Source: Tetracladium setigerum
Taxonomy: Eukaryota; Ascomycota; Leotiomycetes; Helotiales
Assembly: GCA_031472005.1 (NCBI GenBank)
Contig: PZJY01000011.1
Coordinates: forward strand, 2,232,001-2,296,000
Reading direction: 5' to 3'
DNA length: 64,000 bases
Shown: piece after piece, positions 47,881 to 57,520 of the stretch
Numbering within the stretch: position 1 is the stretch's first letter
Layout: each line of letters opens with the position of its first letter
Position numbers and translations under genes: made by a program
Notes under the pieces: generated by a model
What the model was told of the DNA's origin: nothing
The model's database searches: none
Seen by the model: the letters and a program-made list of their open reading frames with translations, nothing else

Positions 47881-48401
47881 ATGGGCCCAATTGATAGAAA
47901 GAAGAACCATCACTGCCCAGGGAAGTTCGGGATTGTTGATGGGTATCCAGGAAACTGTAACGTAAGGGATGGGTATTGCCGCACTCATATGATTGCATGC
48001 AAAATTCATCCACACTGGGCCTATTTGAAAAGTAAATCATGCGCACTTTGTGACAAGTAAGTAATGACGAGAACTGAAGATACTCCGTTAGCTGACACGT
48101 CCCTGTACATAGATCGGCAGAGGCAGCCGAGAAACAAGCGGCAAATGATGCAAAGGCAGCAAAAGTAGGCCAAACAGAAGAAGAAGTAGACAGTGCAAAG
48201 GCTGCAACAGCAAGAAGAACCAAGACATCGAAGGGTGGTAAAAAGGTTCACATTCTGTCACCATTGTCGTCTGGGGTGAGGAAAAGCCCCAAGAGAAGCC
48301 CGAAGAGAAATTCAAAGGAGGGAAGATCAGAAGCGTTTAGGAGGGCTCAAGAATATAGAAATGAAGGAGTACGAATGGGATTCGGTGACATGTTGATGTA
48401 A
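47881..48401 (+). CDS. Small Cys/His-rich protein of unknown function (two exons)
   Basis: Found by reading across an intron; each exon is short. ATG at 47881, exon 47881-48056, intron 48057-48112 (GTAAGT, branch GCTGAC, acceptor ATAG), exon 48113-48401; 154 residues in perfect frame, with a stop just upstream of the start. The N-terminal half has a dense Cys/His pattern: KKNHHCPGKFGIVDGYPGNC, then DGYCRTHMIACKIHPHW, then SKSCALCDK. It likely binds zinc. After the intron the protein becomes an Ala/Lys/Glu coiled region and then a basic, Ser/Pro-rich tail (RKSPKRSPKRNSKEG) with nuclear-signal character. Family not recognised. Confidence 0.68.
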
Positions 48402-48724
48402 CCAAAGATGGATATTCACGTAAAGGATCAAGAGCTGCGGAGGAGAGATGTAGGGTGCTGAAATAGACATTACAAAATTTCGAAACGTTTATTTTTAAAA
48501 ATGTGGCTCAGAATATGGGAAGAGTCTTCCATGATACATAAATTAGAACATTGACGACAGAGAAGGGAAAGATGGACGAGAGCAAGCCAGACGGAGAAGA
48601 TGCCAAGATCCGAGATATGGCGACGTCACGTGGACACCATGACGACCCCTCCATGCTCCATCTCACTCCATCACAACGACGTGAGACTTAAACCTCTCAA
48701 CATCCCCAATCAATTGCCGCCAAA
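48402..48724. other. Intergenic
   Basis: Spacer of 323 bp with the ARPC3 promoter; nothing else seen. Confidence 0.5.
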
Positions 48725-49469
48725 ATGCCGGTGAGTTCGCAAACTCCATCTAATCTATGGATCACCCCCCAGCTAACATCGCCAGGCCTACAACAGCATC
48801 TTCAATGCCGACACCACGGCGCAAACCACACAATTAATAGGCAACTTCCCAATCCTCCCCTTCGTACGAAAACCCGCGGACCAGCCTACACTCTCCCTCT
48901 TGATCCTTCTCTACCAGCCCATCTCTCTCCCGAGCCAGACTCCGAATCCTACGACTCCCTCGACGAGGTACTTTCTCTATTCCGCGCAAACACCTTCTTC
49001 CGCAACTTCGAGATCCAGGGCCCTGCGGATAGGTTGCTGATTTATGGCATTCTTTGGGTGAGCGAATGTTTGGCCAAGATTAGACCGTCGATGAGTGCAA
49101 GGTTAGTGGGGAGGCTTCAATTCAGAAGTACAGTATGCTGATGGTCACACCAGGGAGGCGCAAAAGGAGGTGCAGAACATAGCACTGGACAACAACTTCT
49201 CGATTCCCGGCGACCCCGGATTCCCTCTCAATCAGGTATCTTCCCCATACTTCTCGGAACCCGACACAGACTGCTGACTCTGCTTTCCCCAGATTTTCAA
49301 CGCTCCAAGCAACCGACAAGAAGCGGAAGCTCTGCGACAATATCTCGCCCAGGTTCGTCAGGAATTGGCAATTAGATTGTTGGCACGGATATATGAGGAT
49401 GGATCGGACAAGCCAAGCAAGTGGTGGTTGAGTTTTACAAAGAGGAAGTTCATGGGAAAGAGCTTGTAG
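48725..49469 (+). CDS. ARC18: Arp2/3 complex subunit 3 (ARPC3, p21), frame break
   Basis: Subunit of the Arp2/3 complex that nucleates branched actin at endocytic patches. Exons 48725-48730 (only MP), 48786-49101, 49154-49235 and 49293-49469. Family sequence is clear: AYNSIFNADTTAQTTQLIGN, TRGPAYTLPLDPSLPAHLSP, SYDSLDEVLSLFRANTFFRN, FEIQGPADRLLIYGILW, REAQKEVQNIALDNNFSIPG, FPLNQIFNAPSNRQEAEALR and the end KPSKWWLSFTKRKFMGKSL. The frame changes between GNFPILP and LRTKTRGP. One base added in the C4 run 48857-48860 restores 193 residues, the normal length. Without it the actin-complex part would be lost. Confidence 0.93.
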
Positions 49470-49718
49470 GAGATTTGGGGCACGACTGAATCGACGAGAA
49501 GATATTGCAGAAGTGTGGAATGGAACTTGGCGATGCTGCCTGGCTGATCAATGGGATGATGGGTGCATAGCTCACGAATTTAAAAAATATGAACCTCGTC
49601 CGTCCCAACGGGAGGAGCCGATGCGTGTTTTAAGGCGAATAAAGTACAAATCTAATTTGTCAACCACCATATTCCGAGTCAACGCCAGCCTGCAGTAGAG
49701 TAATTTCTCTACCAGGCG

Positions 49719-51425
49719 TTACAGCCCTAGCTCATGCTCTATGTCAGCCAGCTTGGGTATTTTCCCGCTCCCATTCTCCAAAGGCGTCTCGGCAGATCTC
49801 TTCTTTGCAAACTTGCCTCTCGCTTCCACCTTGCCCTCCGCCGGAATCACTCTGACACCAGTGAACAGGAAACCTTCAGCACCTCCTCTCCCTGTCATTA
49901 TAGGATGGGTCCTTCCCGGCAAGACTTGCCATTCCCTCACCCTGGCGCTCTGCACATTCGTATTCAGTAGCATCGTTGGATTGAGAGGAAAGTCATCATC
50001 GCCAGGCCAAAATGGTTTCTCCTCCTCGCTCAAATCGTCATATCCCGCTGGAGGGGCTTGGATAAATGCCGTTCGTCTTGATGTCGAGTAAACATCCGCC
50101 AGCGCAACCAGTGGCTCGATCGTGGGCGAGTAGATACTGATTGGAGCGCCTCCTCGGAGCAGAGGAACCGTATGTCGGAGAATGGAGACGGGATCCATGT
50201 GTGATGCGATTGCAAGACCGTCAAACCCACCTGCTCTCGTGCCATCTACTACGGTTTTGGTGCGGGTATGGCGACGCAACTTTCGGAAATGATTGCCACG
50301 TTTGCCAGATTTCAAGTTTGATAGTGAATCAGGTGAAAGGGGCTCAACCACGGTAGAATATGTGCTGTCGAGTTCTGGCGAAAGGAGTTGTAGCCATGAA
50401 AGTGATTGTAGATTTGTTGATAGTGGATGTGTGGGCGACGATGTTGTAGATGTTGGTGAATAGTTGAAGTAGCTCAGTAGAGATAGATTCGGCTGGGCAT
50501 TTGAATGGAGGAGAGTGAGGCTATTTGACGTTGCGATTGGCGCATCGGCATATTTCTCCTTCTCTCCATCGATATCCTCCTCTTCGTTTTCTTTTGGATA
50601 TAGTATGCCCATCCGTTCTGCCAGTGCAGCAACCAGCAATCCACCCGTTTCGTCCACCACTAACCATCGCCCGCCTCCTAGGTCAGGAAGCTCTTTCAGG
50701 GCCTCTGAATAGTGAACATTACTCCAGCTGATTGCCAGACTCAGTACCTCCTCCCTCAAATCCATAATCTTTGTAGGATCCTTCTCCTTGATCATCCAGT
50801 CTCCTAACATCCGCACGTCCAACGGTAAGATTGTGAAGCGCCGTAAATATTTCTTCGTCTTTAGCAGCTTATATTTTGCGAGACTAAAGGCAGTCTTTTG
50901 CTCCAATCCGAGATGACTCGCCATTAACTTTGCAATGATGTCCTTTCCCGCACCTGTCCCCTCCCTCTTCAAAGCCTCAATCTCAGCCATGGTGAGGGTT
51001 TGTCTGGCCGAGTCATCAATCGTTTCTCGGTTTGTGCGAGCGACAACCTCGCCAGTCTCGGACACGAGTTGAAATTCCGTCGAGGAGTCGCCGAGTGAGA
51101 TATCGTTCTGCGAGGGGTTTGCAGCCTCTGCTTCTTCGGCCATTGTGTCGGCATGGAGCTCAGAGGCTGGCACGATTCGGAGTGCCGAGCCTTTCTGGCC
51201 TGGTTGTCGGTCGAGAAGTTCGTAGGTGAGATTGAATGGGCGATCGAGAACAAGATTGCTGGCAAAGGTGCCATACTTGCCCAGTGATACAACACTATGT
51301 GGTGTTAGGAGGGGCGTGGTTGGGGAGAGGGGGACGAACGTGTTTGGCACCAATTGCAGAACCTTGAGAGTATCGGATGGGAGTCGCAATGCCACAAAGG
51401 CATTGGCTTTGACGAGGTTATTCAT
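49719..51425 (-). CDS. TRM6: tRNA (m1A58) methyltransferase non-catalytic subunit TRM6/GCD10
   Basis: RNA-binding partner of Trm61 that forms m1A58 in tRNAs, including initiator tRNA. Starting at MNNLVKANAFVALRLPSDTL, the protein has VSLGKYGTFASNLVLDRPFN and LTYELLDRQPGQ. It continues with LTMAEIEALKREGTGAGKDI and AKYKLLKTKKYLRRFTILPL. The Rossmann-like C-terminal half includes RWLVVDETGGLLVAALAERM, GFDGLAIASHMDPVSIL and the conserved closing block EWQVLPGRTHPIMTGRGGAE. A 45 bp GT-AG segment (51295-51339, CTAAC branch, ATAG) sits after VPNT. Removing it gives PNTVVSLGKYG, which fits the family; it is also in frame, so 553 (spliced) or 568 residues are possible. Confidence 0.94.
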   Translation of the reverse strand: MNNLVKANAFVALRLPSDTLKVLQLVPNTFVPLSPTTPLLTPHSVVSLGKYGTFASNLVLDRPFNLTYELLDRQPGQKGSALRIVPASELHADTMAEEAEAANPSQNDISLGDSSTEFQLVSETGEVVARTNRETIDDSARQTLTMAEIEALKREGTGAGKDIIAKLMASHLGLEQKTAFSLAKYKLLKTKKYLRRFTILPLDVRMLGDWMIKEKDPTKIMDLREEVLSLAISWSNVHYSEALKELPDLGGGRWLVVDETGGLLVAALAERMGILYPKENEEEDIDGEKEKYADAPIATSNSLTLLHSNAQPNLSLLSYFNYSPTSTTSSPTHPLSTNLQSLSWLQLLSPELDSTYSTVVEPLSPDSLSNLKSGKRGNHFRKLRRHTRTKTVVDGTRAGGFDGLAIASHMDPVSILRHTVPLLRGGAPISIYSPTIEPLVALADVYSTSRRTAFIQAPPAGYDDLSEEEKPFWPGDDDFPLNPTMLLNTNVQSARVREWQVLPGRTHPIMTGRGGAEGFLFTGVRVIPAEGKVEARGKFAKKRSAETPLENGSGKIPKLADIEHELGL

Positions 51426-52077
51426 GCTGCTTAGTGGTGAGTGGAAGGAGTATAATCAATTGTATCACTGCACCACCTTGGAAAAAGGATGTGCATGCAG
51501 CCTTGTGTTGAGAATCGCATTTTTTGCGACATGAAATTTCTCAGCCTTTTCATCCTTTGGCTCTGTGGTCAGCCGTAGAAGCTTGAAAGTGCAGTGCTCT
51601 GCTTTAACCGAGCCGATCTACGTCAATGTAAACAGCAAGAGAGAAAGCTTTCCCTGGAGTCTTGCCCAATAACCTTTTGTCTATTCGTATTCTCATCTCT
51701 GTTTCCATATTTATAAAGAAGCACTAGGCACATCCCGCTGATGTATCTTGTACCTCGTACTTGAGGTGAGCATGCGAGTGCAAGTGAGCGAGTGAATATG
51801 ATCTGCAAGTTCGAGGCGAGACGAATAATGACGCGTGTCGGGGAGACGTCAACATGAAGAATCCAGGTCCAGGAGCCGCATATGCATCTACGAACTCGTG
51901 TAAAGACGACGAATTAAAAGGGATATAGGCCTATTCTTATCCCCGGGCTAGCAAGATATAGAAGCAGAAGAGACTAATCCACGACTTTTCTATAAACCTC
52001 CTGGGCGAGTCAAAGAATGACCCCAGAAAGAAAGCAACACAGCGCAGCCACATTCCCGCCACCGATGTTCTACAGTT
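51426..52077. other. Intergenic
   Basis: TRM6 promoter side; no supported coding sequence. Confidence 0.45.
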
Positions 52078-52290
52078 GTGGCTTCTTCCCTGGATAAGAT
52101 CCCGCCCTTCAACCCAGTCCGCACTTATCATATCATCAAACACCAGAACAACGTTCACCTCCTCACGAATTACGAAGCCATCCACGACTATATTCACACC
52201 TATACACAAAAACTCATACGCATATCCATATTCCTATTCACATTCACAATTATCGGTGCTTGGTCTGTTGTCAACTTCGGCGCAGCTTGA
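52078..52290 (+). CDS. Possible 70-residue single-TM protein
   Basis: Not recognised. The open frame begins with GTG just after an acceptor-like TTCTACAG. It may therefore be a second exon; an ATGAAGAATCCAG exon at 51854 would join in phase but has a poor donor. The product, SSLDKIPPFNPVRTYHIIKH onward, is polar, then carries one membrane helix (ISIFLFTFTIIGAW) and ends in SVVNFGAA. It resembles small inner-membrane or ER proteins in layout only. Confidence 0.3.
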   Translation: MASSLDKIPPFNPVRTYHIIKHQNNVHLLTNYEAIHDYIHTYTQKLIRISIFLFTFTIIGAWSVVNFGAA

Positions 52291-52459
52291 ACCTTTTCCA
52301 TCAGACCCTGGATAACCCCCATCGTCATTCCAGCGCGAGCTCCCCACGGGGAAGGCAACGGCGACATCCTACCATTCCACCAACGCCCAATATCTTTTGG
52401 ATATTGTGTACTGAATAGGAGAACAGACCTATCGAGCTTCCCATTCCAAACTCGCCAAT

Positions 52460-55060
52460 ATGGTCACAAGAAAGCCAGTGGCACAAGCCGATTCGAATCT
52501 GGCACCAGACTCCGCATCCCAATCCATCCCGCCATATCCCGTTACACCAATATCTACCGACCTCCCTCCACAATTTCGAATGCAGGATGTTCATGGAAAT
52601 ATGGCACCCTCTGCAACGGATTCCGAACCAGACAGCGCGAACGCGTGGATGGATGAAGGATTGGAGAGACACAGAGCGGAGCAGAAGAGGGAATTGCCAG
52701 ACTCGTTAAGAGTTGGTCCGCCGCCTGGATATACCCCAAAGACATCGCAAGAGAAGCTCCGACAAACTACCAACCCGTTTTTGCAGAGACAACAAACCGG
52801 AGCAAGCGACGCTGGTAGAGAGAGCAGTGCGGCGGCATGGGGAGATAGACAACCAGAACCATCCGCAGCTCCACCACAAGGTAAGCCTCTCGAGTCTTGT
52901 CAAAGACCAATACTAATGCTCACAGTGCCCACACATCAGTTGTCCAACATGTCTGTTGCAGATCCCCTAAGTTCAAATCCGTGGCAACCAGCCCTGCAAC
53001 AGAAAACAACACCATCGCCAGTACCCCAGTTTCAAAGAGAGGATTCCGGAAACGATGCTTGGTCCGAGGCACCAACACAATCAAATGCTCCCGATTTGTC
53101 GCAGCGCCCAGTTTTGGTTGAAATTGACAGACCCGAGTCGCCCGCGTGGGATGAAGATGAGCCCTCTCCAGCTCCTCAGGAGTTGCCGGCGAACAACGGA
53201 AAGGGAAGGATTCAACTGGAAGATGATAGGAATGCGTGGGATGACGGTCCAAGCCGATCAAATGTCATCCCTCCGGTGGTTCAAGAACCGGTATCACAAA
53301 TGGAAGGCTGGAATTTGATTGACCACGAACCTAAAGAGGCACAACAGAGCGGCATTGTTGCTGGGAGTGGTGCTGTGTTGGAAAGATTCTCATCTGATGA
53401 ATCCGAACATGCACCAGAACTACCACCTAGGCGATCGCAAGAGAACCCGCCGATTCAACCTCCAAGACCAGTGCTGGAAAATTCCGCAACGGCCTCTTCA
53501 ATGACTAGTCCCGTAGTCAGAGCTCAAAAGAAAGAGACCTACGAAGTCAAGAAGATCAGCTGGCATGATGTGAATGCAGCTCAAAATCCCAGAGTATCTC
53601 CGATTCTCGTTCAGAATCTTAATGGACCTTGTCCCCTGCTAGCTCTGGTCAACGCACTTACGCTTTCCACGCCGGCAAATTTGGAGACAGCTCTGGTCGA
53701 GACTTTGAGATCGAGGGAAAGGGTGAGCCTTGGATTGTTACTGGATGCTGTTTTTGATGAGTTGATGTCAGGTCGTCGTGGTGACGCTGCTCAAGGACTT
53801 CCAGATGTTGGAGACCTCTACTCCTTCCTTCTCACACTTCATACCGGCATGAATGTCAATCCTCGATTTGTGCCAGCTGCAAAGTCTACCACAGAACTGC
53901 GAAACTCCATGTCGCATGTCCATCCTTCGGAACGACAAGCCACAATTCCTGGAACGTTTGAGGACACCCGAGAAATGAAACTTTATAGCACATTTTCAGT
54001 ACCATTGATCCATGGCTGGCTCCCAGACCGAGATTCACACGCATTTGCAGCACTTTCACGGTCCGCAAAGTCATATGAAGACGCTCAGAATATCATGTTT
54101 CACGAGGAGGGGTTGGAAGATAAATTACAACGAGAGGGGTTGAGTTTTGAGGAGCAGGGAACTCTGGAGGATATCGGAACCATCAAAGCTTTCTTCGCCA
54201 GCAATGCTACCCAACTCACACCTTTTGGCCTGCAAACAATCACGGCGTCCGTTGCGCCAGGAGCCGTAGCTATATTGTTCCGGAATGATCACTTTTCGAC
54301 CTTGTACCGCCACCCCGACACACTTCAGCTACTGCAATTGGTCACCGATTCAGGATATGCTGGGCATGATGAAGTTGTGTGGGAATCACTGATTGATGTG
54401 AATGGGGAGAATGCCGAATTCTTCTCTGGTGACTTTCGACTTGTCGGTGGCCATACCTCCCAACAGCAATCCGTGCAGACAGTTCCTGACCGACGTTCAT
54501 CTCCTCAACAATCCTCGAATGCTCAAGAACCTCCACAATCCCCGAATAATACCGAGCAGGAAGACCATGATCTTGCGCTAGCACTTCAATTGCAGGAAGA
54601 GGAAGAAGAGAGGCACCGAAGTGAGATTGAACGTCGTCGTCGAGAGACGGAGCTGTCACAGCAGTTCATCGAACAGCAAGGTAATAGTCAACCTCAAATG
54701 GGACGAGGTCGAGGTCGTGGCCGTGGTCAGGATCCACGTCCAACAATCCCACCACGTCGAAGCGGACCAAACGCAGGAGGAAGACCAATAGATCCAGAGG
54801 CTGGAGTTGATGCTCCTCCACCATCGTACGAACAAGCTGCGAATTCGGCAGCATATGTACCTCCTAATGACCACCCCTCACATCCACTAGCAGACCCAAG
54901 GGCACAGAGGCGATCGAGTGCGTACGGGGGAAATGCTCCTGCATTATCAAGACCGGGGAGAAGGATGTCGTCGACAGCAGGCCCAAGCAGTGGCGATCCC
55001 GGAAGGAGAGCTCAAACTCAAGGCCAGGAAGATAAGCCGAAGGATTGTATAGTAATGTAG
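52460..55060 (+). CDS. MINDY-family deubiquitinase with UIM-like helix and CaaX end
   Basis: Cysteine protease of the MINDY (DUF544/FAM63) class, which trims Lys48-linked ubiquitin chains. Exons 52460-52880 and 52926-55060 give 851 residues; the 45 bp intron is also in frame. A long disordered N-terminus (residues 1-350) has repeated NAWDD/NAWMDE-like acidic Trp motifs. The catalytic domain follows: ISWHDVNAAQNPRVSPILVQ, NLNGPCPLLALVNAL (Gln and Cys of the active site), LIHGWLPD, ATQLTPFGLQ and RNDHFSTLYRH (catalytic His). After it come DHDLALALQLQEEEEE (a ubiquitin-interacting helix of UIM/MIU type), an RGRGRGRG patch and a PPPSYE motif. The last four residues, CIVM, form a CaaX prenylation signal preceded by KPKD, suggesting membrane attachment. 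Confidence 0.92.
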   Translation: MVTRKPVAQADSNLAPDSASQSIPPYPVTPISTDLPPQFRMQDVHGNMAPSATDSEPDSANAWMDEGLERHRAEQKRELPDSLRVGPPPGYTPKTSQEKLRQTTNPFLQRQQTGASDAGRESSAAAWGDRQPEPSAAPPQGKPLESCQRPILMLTVPTHQLSNMSVADPLSSNPWQPALQQKTTPSPVPQFQREDSGNDAWSEAPTQSNAPDLSQRPVLVEIDRPESPAWDEDEPSPAPQELPANNGKGRIQLEDDRNAWDDGPSRSNVIPPVVQEPVSQMEGWNLIDHEPKEAQQSGIVAGSGAVLERFSSDESEHAPELPPRRSQENPPIQPPRPVLENSATASSMTSPVVRAQKKETYEVKKISWHDVNAAQNPRVSPILVQNLNGPCPLLALVNALTLSTPANLETALVETLRSRERVSLGLLLDAVFDELMSGRRGDAAQGLPDVGDLYSFLLTLHTGMNVNPRFVPAAKSTTELRNSMSHVHPSERQATIPGTFEDTREMKLYSTFSVPLIHGWLPDRDSHAFAALSRSAKSYEDAQNIMFHEEGLEDKLQREGLSFEEQGTLEDIGTIKAFFASNATQLTPFGLQTITASVAPGAVAILFRNDHFSTLYRHPDTLQLLQLVTDSGYAGHDEVVWESLIDVNGENAEFFSGDFRLVGGHTSQQQSVQTVPDRRSSPQQSSNAQEPPQSPNNTEQEDHDLALALQLQEEEEERHRSEIERRRRETELSQQFIEQQGNSQPQMGRGRGRGRGQDPRPTIPPRRSGPNAGGRPIDPEAGVDAPPPSYEQAANSAAYVPPNDHPSHPLADPRAQRRSSAYGGNAPALSRPGRRMSSTAGPSSGDPGRRAQTQGQEDKPKDCIVM

Positions 55061-56001
55061 ATAGTTAATGATATCCCTTGACGTTTGGCGTTTGCAAGCG
55101 GAGGTTTTGTCAGTTGAGAATAGGAGGTCTTTTACTTTTCTGCCTCGGCGACTGCCAGCCTATCAATCCGAGTCGGATATTGAATCTGAAACATGAGAAA
55201 GGAGAGTGCCACCAGGTATTTCTCACAGGAAGAAAGGCGGGTTTGTCAGTCGATTCATTCATATCTTCCACCAAGGTGACTGACCGACCACCAGGCTAAG
55301 ATCCGCCCTCGATTCAGGGGCGCTGCACGTCGCAACCCTGACCGAGATCCGACGGAACGGCACACCAGTATTGAGGGGCGTCGGCTAAAGTCTTGGCGAG
55401 GTACGAGCATCTCGGCAGATTGTTGAAAGAACCTAACCCACGGAAGAACCCACGGAAGGAAGAACGTTACCAAATGTCATCTTAGTTCTAAGGTAGTTTA
55501 TGGTCTTCCAGTAAGTACCTGTTTTGATGCAAACTGTGGGCTTCAGGAAAAAGTTGGGCCTAAATACCTACGTATATATCATATTTGAACAGGAGATGAT
55601 TGTAGGAAATGAGGTTCTGTCCACGATACATCAGATTATGCCTTAAATAACAAGAGGACGCATCGTCAAGTTACCAGCCTGATCATCGCCAGTCTCAATG
55701 AATAAATGCCGCCGACCCAAGAATGCACTGTACGTACCTATTCGACTTCTGCTAAGACCCATTTCCCACCTATCATCCGCCAAGCCACTAGAATTACATC
55801 GCGTGAACGCTCGAGCCGTATGGGGAAAGGTTAAAAGCATCGATGATCGCCCCGTTACCCCTCTTTAATTCTTTATCCGTTCCTCTGTTCTTTGAACCTT
55901 TTGGCGGTTATTTTCCAGTCCCAGCAACACCCCAGTAACCATCACGTACGGTACAAGGGAAGTTGTCACATCCAACACTTCACATTGCCCTTTTCTCAAA
56001 A
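55061..56001. other. Intergenic
   Basis: No gene recognised in 941 bp between MINDY and the bZIP gene. Confidence 0.5.
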
Positions 56002-57520
56002 ATGCCCAATGAGAGCAGTTCTATTCCGGGGCCTTCCAGTACCGTCGAGAGTAATCAACCTGGCATGAAAGTCTCGAGCGATAAAATCAAACCCGGAACT
56101 AAACCACGTGGTACGTCGGCACTCAACACCACTAGTATTCTCAAGAAATCAAGCCACTCCTCTTGACACCCCAACCCTTTCACCGAACCTGCATTTCTGA
56201 TTCGATTCCAAGTAAAGAGAGTAGAACCGTTTCCAAATTGAGTGAAGAGAGACTCGCGAAGAAGAGAGCAGCAGATCGACATGCTCAGCGAGTCCTTCGT
56301 CAGAAGACTCAGAAACACATTGAAACCTTGGAGCAAAAGATACAGGAATTGTCAAAGAAACCTGGGAAGAGTTCCAAATTTCTAGAGGCGCAAAAGAGAA
56401 ATGAGCAACTGGAGGAAGAATTAAAACGATTGAAGTCTGCATTGTCCGAAGGAGAGTCAAAATTTGTGGGGAGGGAACAAGCCGTATTCCGTTCTCGAAA
56501 TGCCAACTCCTCGACGTTTAGTCCCAGTGAATCAATTCCACTTCGGCATGATACATCCACCGGCTTTTCCTCTTCATTTTCACCCGAATATGAAGAAGAG
56601 TTCTCCACCAAAGGCGCTCTTATAGCAGCACATCTCCCAACTTCTCATGTCTTTCCATCATCCAAAGCCCATTCAAATAGCGACGAAAGGAGAGGTATGG
56701 TAGTCTTTCCCCGGGTATACAGTTTGCTGACTTCAATAGAGCTATACCCGAGAAGTCGAAGGTCAATTCCGCCGGGTTATGTTCTTCCAGCGACACTTAT
56801 CCAACAACCGTCTGTCCAAATCTGGGAACTTCCACTTCGTATCGTCAAGCCAAACACACCGATTGACCACATCCTCGGTGGTATCATCACACAACAGAAA
56901 AGCGTTGCCTTGACAGGTGCTTCTAAATTACATGCCACCGGGCCAAGATATCCAAATCTGAACGTTCTGCTTGCACCACAATACTCGGATCTGGTGCATC
57001 CTGTGGCCAGAGCTCTGACCGACCTTCTTCATCGAATTACCTACCGAACCTTTGTAGAGAAGCTCGCCATCTTGCTCGTTATTTACCCATTATACCAATG
57101 GCAAATATCAAACAGTTACGAAGACTTTCTGGCGATCCCATCATGGTCACATCCAGTCCCGTCACAACGCACAATCCCACATCCCATTTGGATTTGTGGC
57201 ATGGGATGGCCAAAGCTGCGAGAAGCGATTATTCAGAACCAGGAGAAGTACTGCACGGAGGAGTTTCAATACATGGTCGTCCAGAGCGTTAATGTGAATT
57301 GGCCGCATGGGGTGCAAGCTGCCTTGAGGCGAGTGAAGGGAGGTTTCACTGTAACAAAGGAGTTTTGGGACCATACGAGAATTATGGATAATTGGAGTTT
57401 GGATGAGCCGTTTCAGAGTCGGTATCCTGAATGTAGGTTCTCTTTCATCCGATGACTGACAAAAGCTGACCTGAATTTCTAGTGGAACACTGTTGTAAAT
57501 TTACAAAGTATAAGAAATAA
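56002..57520 (+). CDS. bZIP-type transcription factor with DUF3425 domain (frame break)
   Basis: Fungal bZIP-DUF3425 regulator. Exons 56002-56694, 56740-57432 and 57483-57520 (ending CCKFTKYKK). The basic region and zipper are EERLAKKRAADRHAQRVLRQ followed by KTQKHIETLEQKI, continuing as a coiled coil. The DUF3425 part has RSIPPGYVLPATLIQQPSVQ, IVKPNTPIDHILGGIITQQ, HPVARALTDLLHRITYRTF, YPLYQWQISNSYEDFLAIPS and KLREAIIQNQEKYCTEEFQY. The N-terminal frame from MPNESSSIPGPSSTVE ends at a TGA at about 56165, whereas the bZIP frame is open from just upstream. One added base between about 56105 and 56165 joins them (475 codons with stop). The 45 bp intron 56695-56739 is in frame and has a CTGAC branch. 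Confidence 0.85.
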
